Positions 35,860 through 48,639 of a stretch of DNA of 64,000 nucleotides are shown here, one piece after another. How positions within the stretch are numbered: position 1 is the stretch's first letter; each line of letters begins with the position of its first letter. Origin of the DNA: Pelobates cultripes. Lineage: Eukaryota > Chordata > Amphibia > Anura > Pelobatidae. The translations under genes and the position numbers were made by a program. A model generated the notes under the pieces. The model had not been told where the DNA came from and ran no database searches. It worked only from the letters and a program-made list of their open reading frames with translations. The stretch is from assembly GCA_933207985.1 (NCBI GenBank), contig OW240916.1, forward strand, positions 132,732,834 to 132,796,833. Direction: 5' to 3'.

Positions 35860-35934
35860 ATTGAAATGGCGATTGAGACACTGCAAAAGTCTGACGGTCT
35901 GTCGAGTCACAGAAGCTCTCTTCTTAACAGCCAT
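35860..35934 (+). CDS. rfx3: RFX3 exon encoding the segment before the DNA-binding domain
   Basis: RFX3 is a ciliogenic transcription factor with a winged-helix DNA-binding domain that binds X-box promoters as a dimer. This 75-bp exon, flanked by tattatcag and gtaagt, starts and ends in phase 0. It encodes 25 residues including IEMAIETLQKSDGLSSHRSS, which lie directly before the DNA-binding domain in vertebrate RFX3; from family knowledge they are nearly invariant. The next exon continues in frame (...NSH then LQWLL). The exons encoding the N-terminal activation region are not seen in the window and probably lie upstream of it. Confidence 0.93.
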
Positions 35935-37265
35935 GTAAGTCCTTCCTGTGATATGTTCTTGTGATTGTTCTGCATGTTAAATTCTGTTTGCTTGCTCTTT
36001 CTCTTTAATTCTTTTTGATCTTTTTCTTTTCCGTTTCCTTTCTCAAAAGCACAATTCTTGTACTACTAGACAAAGGGATTCCTTGTTGTTAACTTTAATT
36101 ACATTTTAATTAAGCAGTAAAAAGTACACTTTATTGGTTTATCATGGATGACAAGTGCCAACATTTTTTAAACCATTTTTCTAAGTTCCACTACCAGGCC
36201 AAAAATCAAATTTCTTTTGCAATTTAGTCCCTTGGGGGTTTATTCTCCCATCAGTGAATTGACGATTAATTTAGTCTAAAATAGCAAATTTAGGAAAAAA
36301 TCTGGACCTACGGCAAGTTGGAGATTTCTTTCTAACTATGTTACTTTCACTTTAATATCGCATGTTGGCTGTCATCTCCATGCTTAACTGTTTTCACAAA
36401 TCCATTGTGTGCGGTAGATAATTCAGAGAACTGTAACAAATTGTAAAGCAAAGCATATACAGGTTTGTCTGGGAAAAAAAATGTTTCTATTATAAAGTTT
36501 GTCTAACATTCTTCTGTTCAAACACTATCATTAAATGTCATTAGAAGCTGCAACTGTTGAATCACCTGTGTTCAAGCAGAGACAAACCCTGGCTAATTAG
36601 AAATTTCACCAGGTGATAATATTATTGTCTGCATTGTTATTAGTTTGCGGTGATATAATACAATCATTTTGAATATTTATTTTTAACTTTAGAGTGTCCC
36701 CTTGTTGCTTAAAATCCTGAGCCCCTTACAATGCAATTAAATTATTAATTGTGAAAAAAGATGCCTTTAAACATACCTACAATCCAGTGCCCACACTGTC
36801 TCCTCTTTGAGGAACTTGGTGCAATCCACTACTTCTCAAAGAGAATCATTGGGATGTACGGCACATAAACAGCAAGTGCTGCACTCAACTAATTGGATGC
36901 TTCTCACAGAGAAGCATTGGGTGCGTTGAACATCATTATGATAAATTTTAAACCTCTCATAAGCCAATGAGGAACAATTAGATTAGCACTACAGATTAGC
37001 ATAATAATTTTTTTGTCTAATCTATTATTTAACACTATATATATGTATGTATGTATCTAATACTGTGTAAGAGAGTATCAGCAGAATAAAATAATTATGT
37101 GTAGAATATAAACAATTTCTACACTGGCAAGTTCCTAATTAAAAAGGAATGGATGAGCATGCAGTATTGATTATATTCCAGGTTATACTTGCCAATGCAA
37201 TTTTCATGGTAAAACATATCTATAAACAAAATAATTGAATATTAAAATCTATCTTGACTAACAAC

Positions 37266-37331
37266 ATTGGGGGATGCCAGGTCACTCCTGGCACCATAAC
37301 CACTACAGTGCACTTAGAGTGTTCTTTAAAA
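37266..37331. repeat. TTAA-element right-end fragment
   Basis: Ends with the complement of TTAAAGAACACTC and contains 'tggcaccataaccactacag', a motif shared with TTAA elements elsewhere. Followed by an A-run. Left end missing. Confidence 0.5.
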
Positions 37332-39694
37332 AAAAAAAATTATTTGTTGAAAGAAATGATACTTGTACCTGAATAATGCCATGGGGAGCAAATTTGTTTC
37401 TGTTGAAATTAGATTGATCTAACATTATTGCTAGCACATTGGTACAGGACTGCTTCCTTGGCTTTCAGAGCCATTCAGTTACTTGGCCACCACATAATAG
37501 TAACAACCTTCTATTTGAACAAATAAAATGCATGTTACGCCAAGCTTAATCCAACCTGACATCATTGGAGACATGGATTTTCAACCAAACTTGCTAGGGC
37601 TTTGTGGTTATCAATTTCATGCAAAACTAATCTCACCATGGACCTAACATTTATGTATACCCTGTAGGGTCCAACTCATACAGTAATCCTAGTAGGGCCA
37701 ATGACTAAGCCCAGTAGTACAGTGGCCATGTTTTAGTGAATAGCTGGATTAATTACTGCATGTGTTTTATGTGATGGTTATCAACACAGGAATAGAGTTG
37801 GGGTTTATTGAACACGTACAACTTTATAGGGTCTAATTTCAGCAAGAGTTGTTTGTTACTGATATCACCGATAAGGTCACAATATGTAGGTAGGTTAAAT
37901 TTTACTCTCTTACCCAAATATCTTATAATGAAAAAAAATGAGATAAGTCTTTGCTTCTGGAAGTATACATACCTTGTTAGTATACATTGCAGGCAAGCCA
38001 GGTGGATGTTGACATGGACATAATAAGCACAGTTTTTAAATTGTTTGTGACAGGTCTTTTAGCTCAAATTTGATCATTTACCTCTTCTTTCTAAAGGTCT
38101 CATGATAAATTACCTTTATACTGTACCGGTCATCTAGCAAATACAAAACTAGCCCAGTTTCAATAGTAATTCTATTAAATAAAGTTCTATGTTGCCTTTT
38201 TAATATTTAACTGCTAAGGTTTAGACATATGTTATTTTTAAAATAGATCTTAAAACTAACAGATGTCATGTGCTGTGAATGCCAAAGTCCACAGATATCA
38301 GATATCCTGCCTAACCTGTTAATGACATTTGAGTGTTCATTGGACATAAAATACCTTCTCCCCCCCCCCCTCCCCCCAATCCCATTCTGGGGTGTCTGCG
38401 TAGGAAAGATTTGCAGAGAGGATCTCTTGTGCAACCTGATGTGAAGGGAAATAACATAAAGAACCGTCAGCTCTTTACTGTTATTATTCTGAAGGCCTTT
38501 GATTTCTTGTAAATTGAATACAAGTGAAGGCTACCTCCTGGGATTTTCTACAGCTATATACTTACTTACAGATAATAGTTGCTCAGGCTGTGGATGTGAG
38601 CGCTGTAAGAGAGCTGTGGGTAAGCAAGCTTTTAATACCTAGTAGTATTTCAGTGGATAAAATCATTCAGTCACATTGTCACGTACGTGGTATAATCACA
38701 GGTCTTGATCAATAAAGTTCACTCAAGTGTCCATTTGTTAGAGCACGGCAGGCTTATTGGTGGCCTACAGTCCTACAGTGGCCAAGGTTTTCTGTGTCTG
38801 CTGGTAGGCTTGCAAATATATTCAATCAAAATAATGATCTGAAATTGTATTGTGCAAATTTTTATTTAGGTTTATATGTAAGTAAGTCACACAGTGATGA
38901 GTTGGACAATAATTTATCCATGCTGTTTGCAGACTTGTGCACAAATCCTTTTCACCTGCGTCGAACGAATGGCTATTATTCTAGGCATGAAAAAATCGTT
39001 CCTTCCTGTAAAGATGGGATCGTTTGGGCAAAGATGAACAGGAACTGAATTTGTTCTTTGCATGTGAAAAGGATATGTGCAGAAGCGTACTCTTAAGTGT
39101 GTCTAACTAATTTAGAAGCAGCTTCTGAACAAATTGCTGGTTTACATATTAATTTTTAACAAAATTCATTGAATTTACCGTCAACATTTAATTTGCCATG
39201 GAAAAGATATAAAAGTATAATAGATGCATTTTTAGATTAACTGAACTTTTTTCTACACTGGTAGCTGTCCAGGTGCTGTGAAGTTATTTGACCCTTAATG
39301 ATCAGCCAGCCAAAGGTTTTACAAACATACTCTTTTTGGTGACAGTAACACTTACAAATTTTCTTTGGGGCTCAGCTAGGTATTGTTCACCTACAGATAT
39401 ATAAAAAATGTATAAAAATGTTGTACAGTCCAATTATCTATATTCATACCACATTTCATCTAAAATTATATTATTTTTAAATACAGGTTTAAATACTTTT
39501 TTTTTTTTTTTTAATTGAATGTTGGCCGAATAGAAAAAAGACAGCAGAGTAAGCACACGGATCAGACATTACAGATTTTATTTTGGGCATAAATTCTTTA
39601 AAAATCTCTCTGTATCTTTGAATCTAATGGAATAGCAACTGTAAGTGTTAGGTATATTATTTCTGATAGTTTTATTATTAATTTTTCAGTACAG

Positions 39695-40032
39695 GAAATA
39701 CTTTTCAGTTATTTGAAGTGGTCATGGTGCCTGGAGTCTGTATTTGCAGCGTTTCATTTTGATAAACAACACCTATGACAGCATCATTGGGGTGTCATTA
39801 GCCAGCCTTGAACAAAAGTGGTCAGCTGACGCTCTCAGCCAGTGGATTTAAAGCTGCAGAAGTCTGTTGTCGTTAAGGAAAGAGAGCAAATCATTGCATA
39901 ATGATTTGCCCTATTACTGGGAAATGCGGCAAGGGTATCATCATTAATCACAGCAAAGCTGCAAATAAAGAATCCAGGCAACATTAACAAGACACTGAAG
40001 TGGTCAAGGTTCTTGGAGTAACCCTATAAAGC
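39695..40032. mobile_element. Degenerate TTAA-type MITE
   Basis: Interior phrases 'gtggtcatggtgcctggagt' at the left and 'ttggagtaaccctataaa' at the right match the element at 33284. Both TTAA borders are mutated, so this looks like an old copy. Confidence 0.55.
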
Positions 40033-42362
40033 AAATTTATAAAATAGAAATATGTTTGCACACCACCGTAAAAACAAATGTTAAAGTTAAAAAAAATCAA
40101 ATAAAATATGTTTAGTCCCTAAAACAAGCAGCAGTTCTCAAAACTGCCATCTTCTCCTCTCAAGTCTTGGCAACATTGCCATCCCTGCATGCCAAATACA
40201 CAGTTACTGCAAGAGTCAGATGCTTTCACCTGTCATTCAATTCACACAGTGACAGCTCACAAAAAAGTGGCAAAATTCCATTTGCTGTTAATACTTCCAA
40301 ATGTGCAAAAGTTCTATGGCACTTAGTTTTGTTTTGGGGTTTTTTTTTACACCCAATTAAATAAAATCATCTGGACAATAAAATCTTTGAACGTTTATCT
40401 TAAGATAAACAAAAAGAAAACATTTATTATTATTATTATTTTTACTAATTTTTATTTCCTAGCAAGCATTTTAAATAAAGTTGGGAAATATTTTTTTAGC
40501 CACAACAGGTTTATACGCAACTGAATATATAACAATATAAGTGCTCCCACTAGTTGAACTGGTAACCTTTTTGCAACTTTTATAGCAAAGAAAATATGTT
40601 ATCTTGTTTGTACTTTTCTTAATGTAGATATAATGGAATAATTGTTTAATACAAGAGGTTTACGGACTGACCTGTATATAATATTGATTCTGCATTCCTT
40701 TTCTTTTCTTCATATCCAAGGCTTCATCTTTTGTGATAATTATAGATACAGTGCATCACAGCCTTTCTCTATACAGTCATGTTCAACAAGCTGCCATGTC
40801 AGTGAATATTGCAAATTGAATGTAAAGCAGCACATTTGTAGTCATAGTCATTATTAAAAGCTATGGTACTGAAATCATGGTGCAGTTAGGTAACTGCTTT
40901 CAGAGTTGCAGATCCATCAGCCCCATAATTAGCCCAGATTGGTGGAAGCAGTAACTGCTGCTCTTCTTATAATGTTTCCTGGAATAAGAGCTGAACTTGA
41001 TCCATTTCAGGTTTTGTACCAAATGAATAAATGCACCCATTACCTTACAGGAAATAGCATATGCAAGAAGCAATATCTCAAATCTCAATGCACCATAACA
41101 ACACATGCATAGGTTATGGTGCATATAGTTCCCTGTAAATACATCAATACACGTAGTGGCTAATAACTGCAGACATTTGTAAAAATTGCTGCTGCTTTAT
41201 GACTGGTCCCTTGGTTAATGATGTCAAAGGATGAATTCCAGATCCAATCTACGTGCATGTGATATGCGTTCAGTGGGTGGGCGTACGCTAAGCCCATCTT
41301 CCACCAAACATCTCTGGCTTTGGAGAGAGCCTGAGATGTGGCCAGATTCATGAACTGTCAAGGGCTGCCCTGTTCCCAAAACTGTGAATGTGACTGTGAT
41401 TAAGCTTATAGCGGTACCAATATGTTTGTCCCTTAGTTTATGGAATGTCTGAGAGATGCTGGACAGGTGTTTATAGATTTAGAAATACCCATTCAACAGA
41501 ATGAGAGGCTCTGGGTTGGTGAGACCTTTTGCTGATCTTGGATTGGACTATTTGGTGTAGATACTTGACCATGCAAATAGTACAGTATTAGGAACTAAAG
41601 GTGAACATTCCTGTATTTCATATTAAACTGCTTTGCAGTTTATTAATGCATTATCTATATAACGCTTAAAAAGGATGCAGTTATGTAGTGTCCATTTAAA
41701 TTAATTATATGTATTTTAAGTGCAGCTGAACTGCATATCCAAGCACATCTCCAATTATTTACTAGATGAGATGCCCTGCACATGTGTTATGTGAAGTATG
41801 TGCATGACTTATTCCCTTGGTTTAAATGGGTCCCTAGATAGTTCTTTGTTGAAGTGAACTAAAGAGAAGGTGGATCAAAGTAAAACGTTAAAGATATTAA
41901 GAGATATGCGTTTTTATTGTTAAAACCAATGTGCACTTCAACATGTCCCTTTAATATCCAAAAGTAAAGACATACTAAGCGCTTCAGACTAGGTTTTTTG
42001 CCTTCTTTTGGATCAACAGCAAAAAACAAATGTGAGGAAGGCTCAACTTGATGTAAGTAACTATGTAAGTAATCCAAGGGCTCCTTTTAAAGTACACCTT
42101 AGCACTGGCGTACATACCAGGGTCGCAGGGGTCGCGACTGCGACCGGGCCCGGCCCACCAGGGGGCCCGGCCGCCCCTGCGACCCGGTATGTACGCCCAG
42201 GGCCAGCCTCTTCCCCTGGGGGGCCCAGGAGCCGACCACCCCAGGGCCCCCCTGAGGCTGGCCTTGCTGACCCCGGGTGGCCGGTCGGGCAGGCAGGCGG
42301 GCGCGCGAGGGAGCACTCCGTGCTTCCTCTTCAGCTCCCTCGCGCACCGCAATGATACCGGA

Positions 42363-42388
42363 GCCGGAAGATGACGTCATCTTCCGGC
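42363..42388. promoter_or_regulatory. Perfect palindrome with CRE and ETS-like cores
   Basis: 26-bp perfect palindrome with TGACGTCA in the middle and CCGGAAG on both sides, the same arrangement as at 17342-17379 in another hAT. Conservation between two families with different ends suggests it is an ancestral element part. Promoter activity is not shown. Confidence 0.5.
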
Positions 42389-42574
42389 GCCGGCATCCCT
42401 ACGCGGCGCGCGAGGGAGCTGAAGAGGAAGCACTGAGTGCTCCCTCGCGCGCCCGCCTGCCTGCCTGCCCGACCGGCCACCCGCCCAGGAGCCCCACTGG
42501 ACCCCAGGGAATAATCCCCACCAGCACTTCAAGAGGTAAGGAGGCTGGGGGGATTATATTAAAAAAAAAAAAAA

Positions 42575-42995
42575 ATCATGTGTGAGTGTTAGTGTGTGTG
42601 AGTGTTAGAGTGAGTGTTAGTGTGAGTGTTAGAGTGAGTGTTAGTGTTAGTGTGTGTTAGTGTGTGTGAGTGTTAGAGTGAGTGTTAGTGTGTGTGAGTG
42701 TTGGTGTGTGTGAGTGTTAGTGTGTGTGAGTGTTAGAGTGAGTGTTAGTGTGAGTGTGAGTGTTAGTGTGTGTGTCTGCTAGTGAGTGTGCTACTGTGTG
42801 TGTCTTACTGAGTGTGTGTGTGTGTTAGTGAGTCTGTTTGATGTCTGTTAGTGAGTGTGTGTTTGTCAATGAGAGTGTATGTTTTGTAAGTGAGTGTGTA
42901 TGTATGTCTGTCGCTGACTGTATCTCTGTCAGTAAATGTGTGTGTCTGTTAGCTGGTGTTTATGCGACTGTAAGTGTGTGTGTGTGTGTGTCTTC
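42575..42995 (+). repeat. GTGAGTGTTA microsatellite
   Basis: Imperfect GT-rich repeat with recurring GTGTGTGAGTGTTAGAGTGA words, occupying the middle of the hAT. Confidence 0.93.
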
Positions 42996-43310
42996 AGCAC
43001 TTAACTTTCTCCAGCGCCGGACTCCCTTGGCGCTGAGGATCCCTCAGCCTCTCAGCTCCGAATGTGACCGCGCACGCATTCAAACCGCCCATAGGAAAGC
43101 ATTACTCAATGCTTTCCTATGGACGTTCAGTGTGCTCCTCTAGCGGCTGTCAGTGAGACAGCCACTAGAAGCTGGATTAACCCTCAGTGAAACATAGCAG
43201 TTTCTCTGAAACTGCTATGTTTTCAGCTGCAGGGTTAAAACTAGAGGGACCTGACACCCAGACAACTTCATTGAGCTAATGTGATCTGGGTGTCTGTAGT
43301 GGTCCTTTAA
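42990..43310. repeat. Partial multi-hairpin TTAA element
   Basis: Related to the element at 55052, in inverted orientation. It contains the hairpins 'ataggaaagcatt' (43089-), 'ctctagcggctgtc' (43139-) and 'aaacatagcagtttc' (43191-43205) with its complement at 43209-43223, and ends TTAA at 43307-43310. The left end is missing. Confidence 0.7.
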
Positions 43311-43774
43311 ACATACTCGTTTTCCTGGCACTATAGTGCCCTGAGGGTGCCCCCACCCTCAGGGACCCCCTCCCGCCCGGCTCTGGAAAGGGGTAAAACT
43401 TACCTTTTTCCACCGCTGGGTGGAGAGCTCTCCTCCTCCGATCCTCCTCTTCTCCTCCCCGTCGGCTGTATGCGCACGCGCGGCAAGAGCTGTGCACGCA
43501 TTCAGCCGGTCACATAGGAAAGCATTCATAATGCTTTCCTATGGACGCTGGCATGCTCTCACTGTGAAAACCACAGTGAGAAGCACGCAAGCGCCTCTAG
43601 CGGCTGTCAATGGGACAGCCACTAGAGGAAATAGGGGAAGGCTTAACCCATTCATAAACACAGCAGTTTCTCTGAAACTGCTATGTTTATGAAAAAATGG
43701 GTTAACCCTAGCTCGACCTGGCACCCAGACCACTTCATTAAGCTGAAGTGGTCTGGGTGCCTAGAGTGGTCCTA
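43307..43774 (-). mobile_element. Multi-hairpin TTAA element, inverted copy
   Basis: Reverse-complement relative of 55052-55552, with the same hairpin order. It begins TTAA then AACATACTCG at 43307; at the other end AGTGGTCCTAG replaces the expected AGTGGTCCTTTAA, so one terminus is damaged. The element lies inside the hAT at 42103-43947. Confidence 0.8.
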
Positions 43775-45224
43775 GTGTGTGTGCATATGCAATGCACTGG
43801 CGTACATACCGCGGTCGCAGGGGTCGCAGCCCTGTAACCCCTGCGACCAGGTGCCCACCGCCATGTGTTGCGGCCCGGCCCGCGCGGGGAGGGGGCCCAC
43901 GGATCAATTTTCGCACCGGGGCCCCATGGGTCATGTGTACGCCACTGCACCTTAGGTATATGTTGAATATTGCTTGATGAGCCACATTGGTTAGAGTTAA
44001 AGTATGCATATCCTTCCTAATATTTAGTAGACCATGCCCTCTCAAAACTGAAATAATGCAAAGGAGGGTCTATGTACTCAGGAAGCCCACCATGTAAAGT
44101 CTTACCAAGAATAACTACAAAATACATTCCTGAGATTAGAGAGATTAGAGAACGCTACCAGCCCTTTTAAATTACTTAATTCTAAATTTATTGTATGCAT
44201 CCAGCCCTAGAGAAGAAGCTTCATAATCTAGTGGTTTATGAAGTCTTAATCATGCTTAACATGCTTCTGGAAACAATATTAAACTTCATCTTTGACGTGC
44301 ACTAATATATAAATGCTGAGCTTATCAAAGAAAGTGTGTTACAGACCTATTCTGCTACTAAACTCATTCATCTGTTAGAAAATAAAATTAGCCTTCGCTA
44401 TTTGAATAGTGACAATCCTCCCTGTGAAATTCACACAACAATGATTTTTTTTTTTTTGCTGCAGAATGGATCCAAATGAATTTAACTTGATAATTGTCCT
44501 GGTCTCCCCAGTAGAAAATTGTATCCATAATTACAGCTGTCTTGGGAATTATTTAAATAACTTAAATAATAGGGGTTTGAGTTAGCATGGGAGCACAACC
44601 CTCATCTCCCAAATTGGTAGCAAACACTTGGGAATATCTGCACACAACCTGAAAAATACTAATTAAGAAATGTGCATCATTGTAGCATAGTTTAGAAATT
44701 AAGGATGTTCTGCCATATTTTTATTTTTAATATATGGTGTATATATTAAATATATATTGTGTCATTGTGCAAGCTGCCATGGCTATAAAATTAATGTGTC
44801 CCTGCTAAAGGAATGGGCAATAGCATTTTGATTTAAGAACCTCAATATTCCTGCCGTGATTCCCCTCAATAACATCTGTAGCATGCATTCAGTCATTCTG
44901 TAGTAATGAGGTCTTTAGGGAAAGAGTGGAGCTTGAGGACACAGGTACAGGCTTCCTTTTGCAAACTCCAGCTAATGTTCTTTTGCCAGTGCAAGGAGAA
45001 CCTTATAAATGCATCATAGAGTATCCTTGCTATTTTTGTTACAGTCGTTGGATCCATTGTAACTATGTATAACCTCAGCTTGTACATTGACTACTCCTTA
45101 TTCCTTGGTACTGGATTGTATATTCTTAAGATTTGATGTTGGAGCTATTAATGAGCCAGATACCCTTTGTTATCTCTATTTAGTTTCTTCAATAAAATCT
45201 CCACACATATTTGGGATACAAGAC

Positions 45225-45415
45225 AGAGATACACACTCCTGGATATACCCCAATACACACATTCCCAGAGAAACATACTCACTGACACACACACACATAC
45301 AACACTTTCCCCTGAAATACACATACACTGATATACACATACACCTCAATACATACAGCCAGACACACACAATACCAAACACACACTGTTAAACATACAC
45401 ACAATCACACTGATA
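45225..45415 (+). repeat. CA-rich minisatellite
   Basis: Imperfect units of about 20-28 bp rich in ATACACA. Intronic. Confidence 0.85.
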
Positions 45416-47694
45416 AACATATATAGAATTCTTCACTACTCCAATTTGAGTTATTCTACAGGAACCCAGTGTGGTGTCATTTCTATTTTAATATGCATCA
45501 TTTGAAAAATCTATAGAATATAATTGCATTATCTAAATAATGCAAAATACCAGTGTGTAGCCCAGTGTTTTTCAGAGAATAATGAAGCATTATAGGATGC
45601 CACCACATTTGTATGACTCCACATTTAATTTGTCCTACAAAGACCTTTCAATCAGTAAAAATTATGGTCCATGAACCACCACTTTGCTTAACTTTGTTAA
45701 TTACAGGCATTTTCCCCTCCAGTTTTACCATTAATTTTTCTGTTATTTCACGTTCAATATGTATTGTCATGTTTAATATAGTAGCAAAGGTTTGATCGCT
45801 TGTCTCCTTTTATTTTTACCTGGAACCAACTTTGTTCCCATCTCTAAAAGGAAATTTTGTACGCCTCTATAAACTGTCTATAAAAGTCCATTCTAATTTC
45901 TTATTTTGTTTTACACTTTCATTTCTTCTATTTTTTATTTTATTTTAATTATTTCTCCATGCCATTTAAAGGAATTTACACATTTTCTTAATTAGCTTGC
46001 AATTATTATAAAGTGTACTCTGAGATGTGGTTAACTAATAAAAATTCCTAGACAAACCAGGACCATTTAAACCCTTTATTAAAAGTTTTATAATTCTTGT
46101 AAACTTTAGCCCTTAAATACATTAGAACTGTTGGCATATCACTCAAAGAAGAGCAAAATATTGGTCTAGTGTACTAGTACCAAAGTATAATTCACAAAAG
46201 CTAGATTTTTTTTTAGTAATCAAACTTTTAAAGCATGCTTTTTGTTGTTTAGTATATTAATCCACCTGCCTTCGCTATAAGCAAAACTGCAAAAAAAATA
46301 AAAAAAAATTATTCATACCATGTTCTCAATTATCCTCTGAAAATATCTTTTTTTAAATATCCTCGTCAATATATAAAAATCAAGGGAATTGTTTGTTCTA
46401 TTTTATCACCTAGCACTATCCACCCACATATTATGTTTCTTGTTGGAACGTTGGGTCAGTGTTAATACAGATTTCTGAAGTTACATGCTCATCTAGTTCA
46501 AACTTCTTGAACTGTGATGAAGTCTTACTTTGTAGGGCACGCCAATGGGAGTCTTACTATACGTGTGGGTCTTATAAGCACTACGAAGCTTATTTTAGAA
46601 ATACTCTTTTAAAGTAAAGAAAACTGTAAAAATCACAGTCTAGCCAATTTGAGCTACTATAGCAAAGTAAACTTATTATATAGTAAACTTGTTATACTTT
46701 ATCAAAACGTGTGTTTTTCTTGCTTTGTACTCATAAAACATACATCGAAAATAACAATCCAATTTCTGTGTTTTTATTCTACAGTTGTATTAGTTTTATT
46801 CTGTAAATAAAAAGAAAAGTGTGCTAAAATGTCATCAATACACCAATTGCAAAAACAACTGGTTCTCCATCGGGTATAATTAAAGGGATAATACTCACAA
46901 GGGGAAAAGTAGAACTTGGAAGCACTTCCTGATAACTGGAGCAAAAAAGATTAAATTGCCGAATTCCAGCTGTTTTTAAATGAAGGCAGTTGCACTTTCT
47001 GGTATCTTTTTCATTTGAAATGGTAGTACATTAGCAATAAAACATGGAATACTTTCATTAGTGCTTTTTTCATTTTGGTCTTTTATTAGATGAGATCCTT
47101 TAGTACACATTTCTCATTTATGTAGAATTATTTATTTTGAGGGATTCTTTTTGTTTTTTTGTGATAAAAATTGAAAGAATATTCCCCAGTGGCATTACTA
47201 TCAAGTTTGCCACATTATGCATGAACACAATGAATGAATATATGCTTTATAAAAACAATAATTAAAAAATATTTGTGACTCCCTCTGATTTTACTGTGCC
47301 GTCTATGTTAGTGAGGTTTATTTACCGAATGTAGCCAGGAGCTAATTATCCTTATCTTAGTTTGTTTCCCTCTTCGTATTGGTAAAATAGACAAGGTGCT
47401 TATTCTGTGACACATTTCCTTTGCATTTTAAACAAAACTTTTTTTACTACAGCTGCCTGGAGGATTCCAGTTTATTTTGTATTTTTTTCATTATTATTAT
47501 TTTTTTTATTTGTACTTGATTTAAAAATATAACTGTCACATTAATTATCATTAAAACTTAATTATAATCATATTAACTTATCATTCTTTGTTTCATCATT
47601 TGCATGCAATCTTGTATTTGTTTTCTGCGCCTTTGTTCATATTTTTGGTAGTTTTTATGTTTTGATATTGAGTATATTCCTACTTCTGCTATAG

Positions 47695-47876
47695 CTGCAG
47701 TGGCTGCTGGATAACTATGAAACAGCGGAGGGAGTAAGTCTACCCAGAAGCACTCTTTACAACCATTACCTTAGACACTGTCAGGAGCACAAACTAGATC
47801 CAGTCAATGCTGCATCCTTTGGAAAACTCATACGTTCAATATTCATGGGGCTACGAACCAGAAGACTTGGAACCAG
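47695..47876 (+). CDS. rfx3: RFX3 exon encoding the winged-helix DNA-binding domain, first part
   Basis: 182-bp exon between ctatag and gtcagt; starts in phase 0 and ends two bases into a codon. It encodes 60 residues with [19 protein letters not shown], then LYNHYLRHC and [19 protein letters not shown], the first helices and core of the RFX DNA-binding domain. The residues are those of RFX3 rather than RFX2: SLPRSTLY and IRSIFM are as I know them in RFX3 (RFX2 has SSLY and RSVFM). In the family, the Arg-rich end and following strand contact DNA. No substitution of a conserved residue is evident. Confidence 0.98.
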
Positions 47877-48465
47877 GTCAGTGTGAGAACTTTGTTGGAT
47901 CTTAAATTCACACTCTGCTCAGCAGCAATGGACTAAGTCTACTTTATAACTAAACTCAGTGGTCGAGATACCAGCCGGGAGTATCAAGCTAGTAATGGAG
48001 GCAGAAAATTCCAGTCAAATTATCTCAAATTAGGGAAAACACCATATCTGCATTTGTTCTGATTTGATTCTGTTTTTGAGAATAACTCATCTCCCAAATA
48101 AATGGTAAATATAAAGTACCAAGGCAAATATTTTTTATTTATTTATTTATTCTATTAACACCACTATATTATGTGAAACATATTGAAATAAGAGATTTAA
48201 TAAACAAGTATAAGTTTTAAGGAAAATAATGATATTCTTTCATTAATGAAGAGTACAGTCTAAATCTGTGATGGCCAGGCCCTCTGTGTGGGCACACGGC
48301 CATAGGTCGCCGGGAGAGGGGGCCGCTGGCTGTCTGCAGAGTAGGCACCTGCCTGCCCGAAACGGCAGGCGCCTACTCTGCTTCCGGGTCGGGAGGCAGG
48401 GGGAGAGCTCTAGGAAGCAGCTCTCCTATCCTCCTGCGAGCAAGCTGTGTGGAGCGTTGCCGCGC

Positions 48466-48479
48466 GTTACCATGGCAAC
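48466..48479. promoter_or_regulatory. RFX X-box, GTTACCATGGCAAC
   Basis: Exact match to the imperfect-palindrome X-box consensus GTNRCC-(0-3 N)-RGYAAC with the preferred two-base spacer. It sits at the apex of a transposon palindrome whose arms add another half site, GTTGCC at 48456-48461. It lies 590 bp after the first DNA-binding-domain exon of RFX3. The sequence match is direct; binding and effect on RFX3 are inference. Confidence 0.7.
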
Positions 48480-48639
48480 GCTCCACACAGCATCGCACGT
48501 GAGGACAGGGGAGCTGCTTCCTACAATACTTACCACCACTGGACCACCAGGGATGGCTGTGTCCCCCCTCCTTCACCAAAGGTAAGAGGAAGGGAGGGGG
48601 GATACAGAATTAATATAACTTTTTTTTTTTTAATGTATG

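Larger units (their letters stand above)
42103..43947 (+). mobile_element. hAT non-autonomous element, 8-bp TSD CACCTTAG
   Basis: Bounded by a perfect CACCTTAG duplication at 42095-42102 and 43948-43955. Left end CACTGGCGTACATACC, right end the complement of CAGTGGCGTACACATG. Inside: a CpG-rich palindrome (about 42263-42490) with a 26-bp perfect centre at 42363-42388 containing TGACGTCA at 42372-42379, a splice-donor-like AAGAG/GTAAGG at 42536, a GTGAGTGTTA microsatellite, two TTAA-type multi-hairpin segments (42990-43310, 43307-43774), and at 43795 a second copy of the left end. No transposase. Confidence 0.92.
35935..47694 (+). other. rfx3: RFX3 intron, 11.8 kb
   Basis: Starts gtaagt and ends ctatag. 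AT-rich, with a hAT element at 42103-43947, TTAA-element pieces near 37266, 39700 and 43307, a CA-rich repeat near 45225 and a C-run at 38360. Apart from these I see no exon or RNA gene; the stretches 36000-39690, 40030-42095, 43956-45220 and 45420-47690 hold nothing I can name. Confidence 0.8.
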
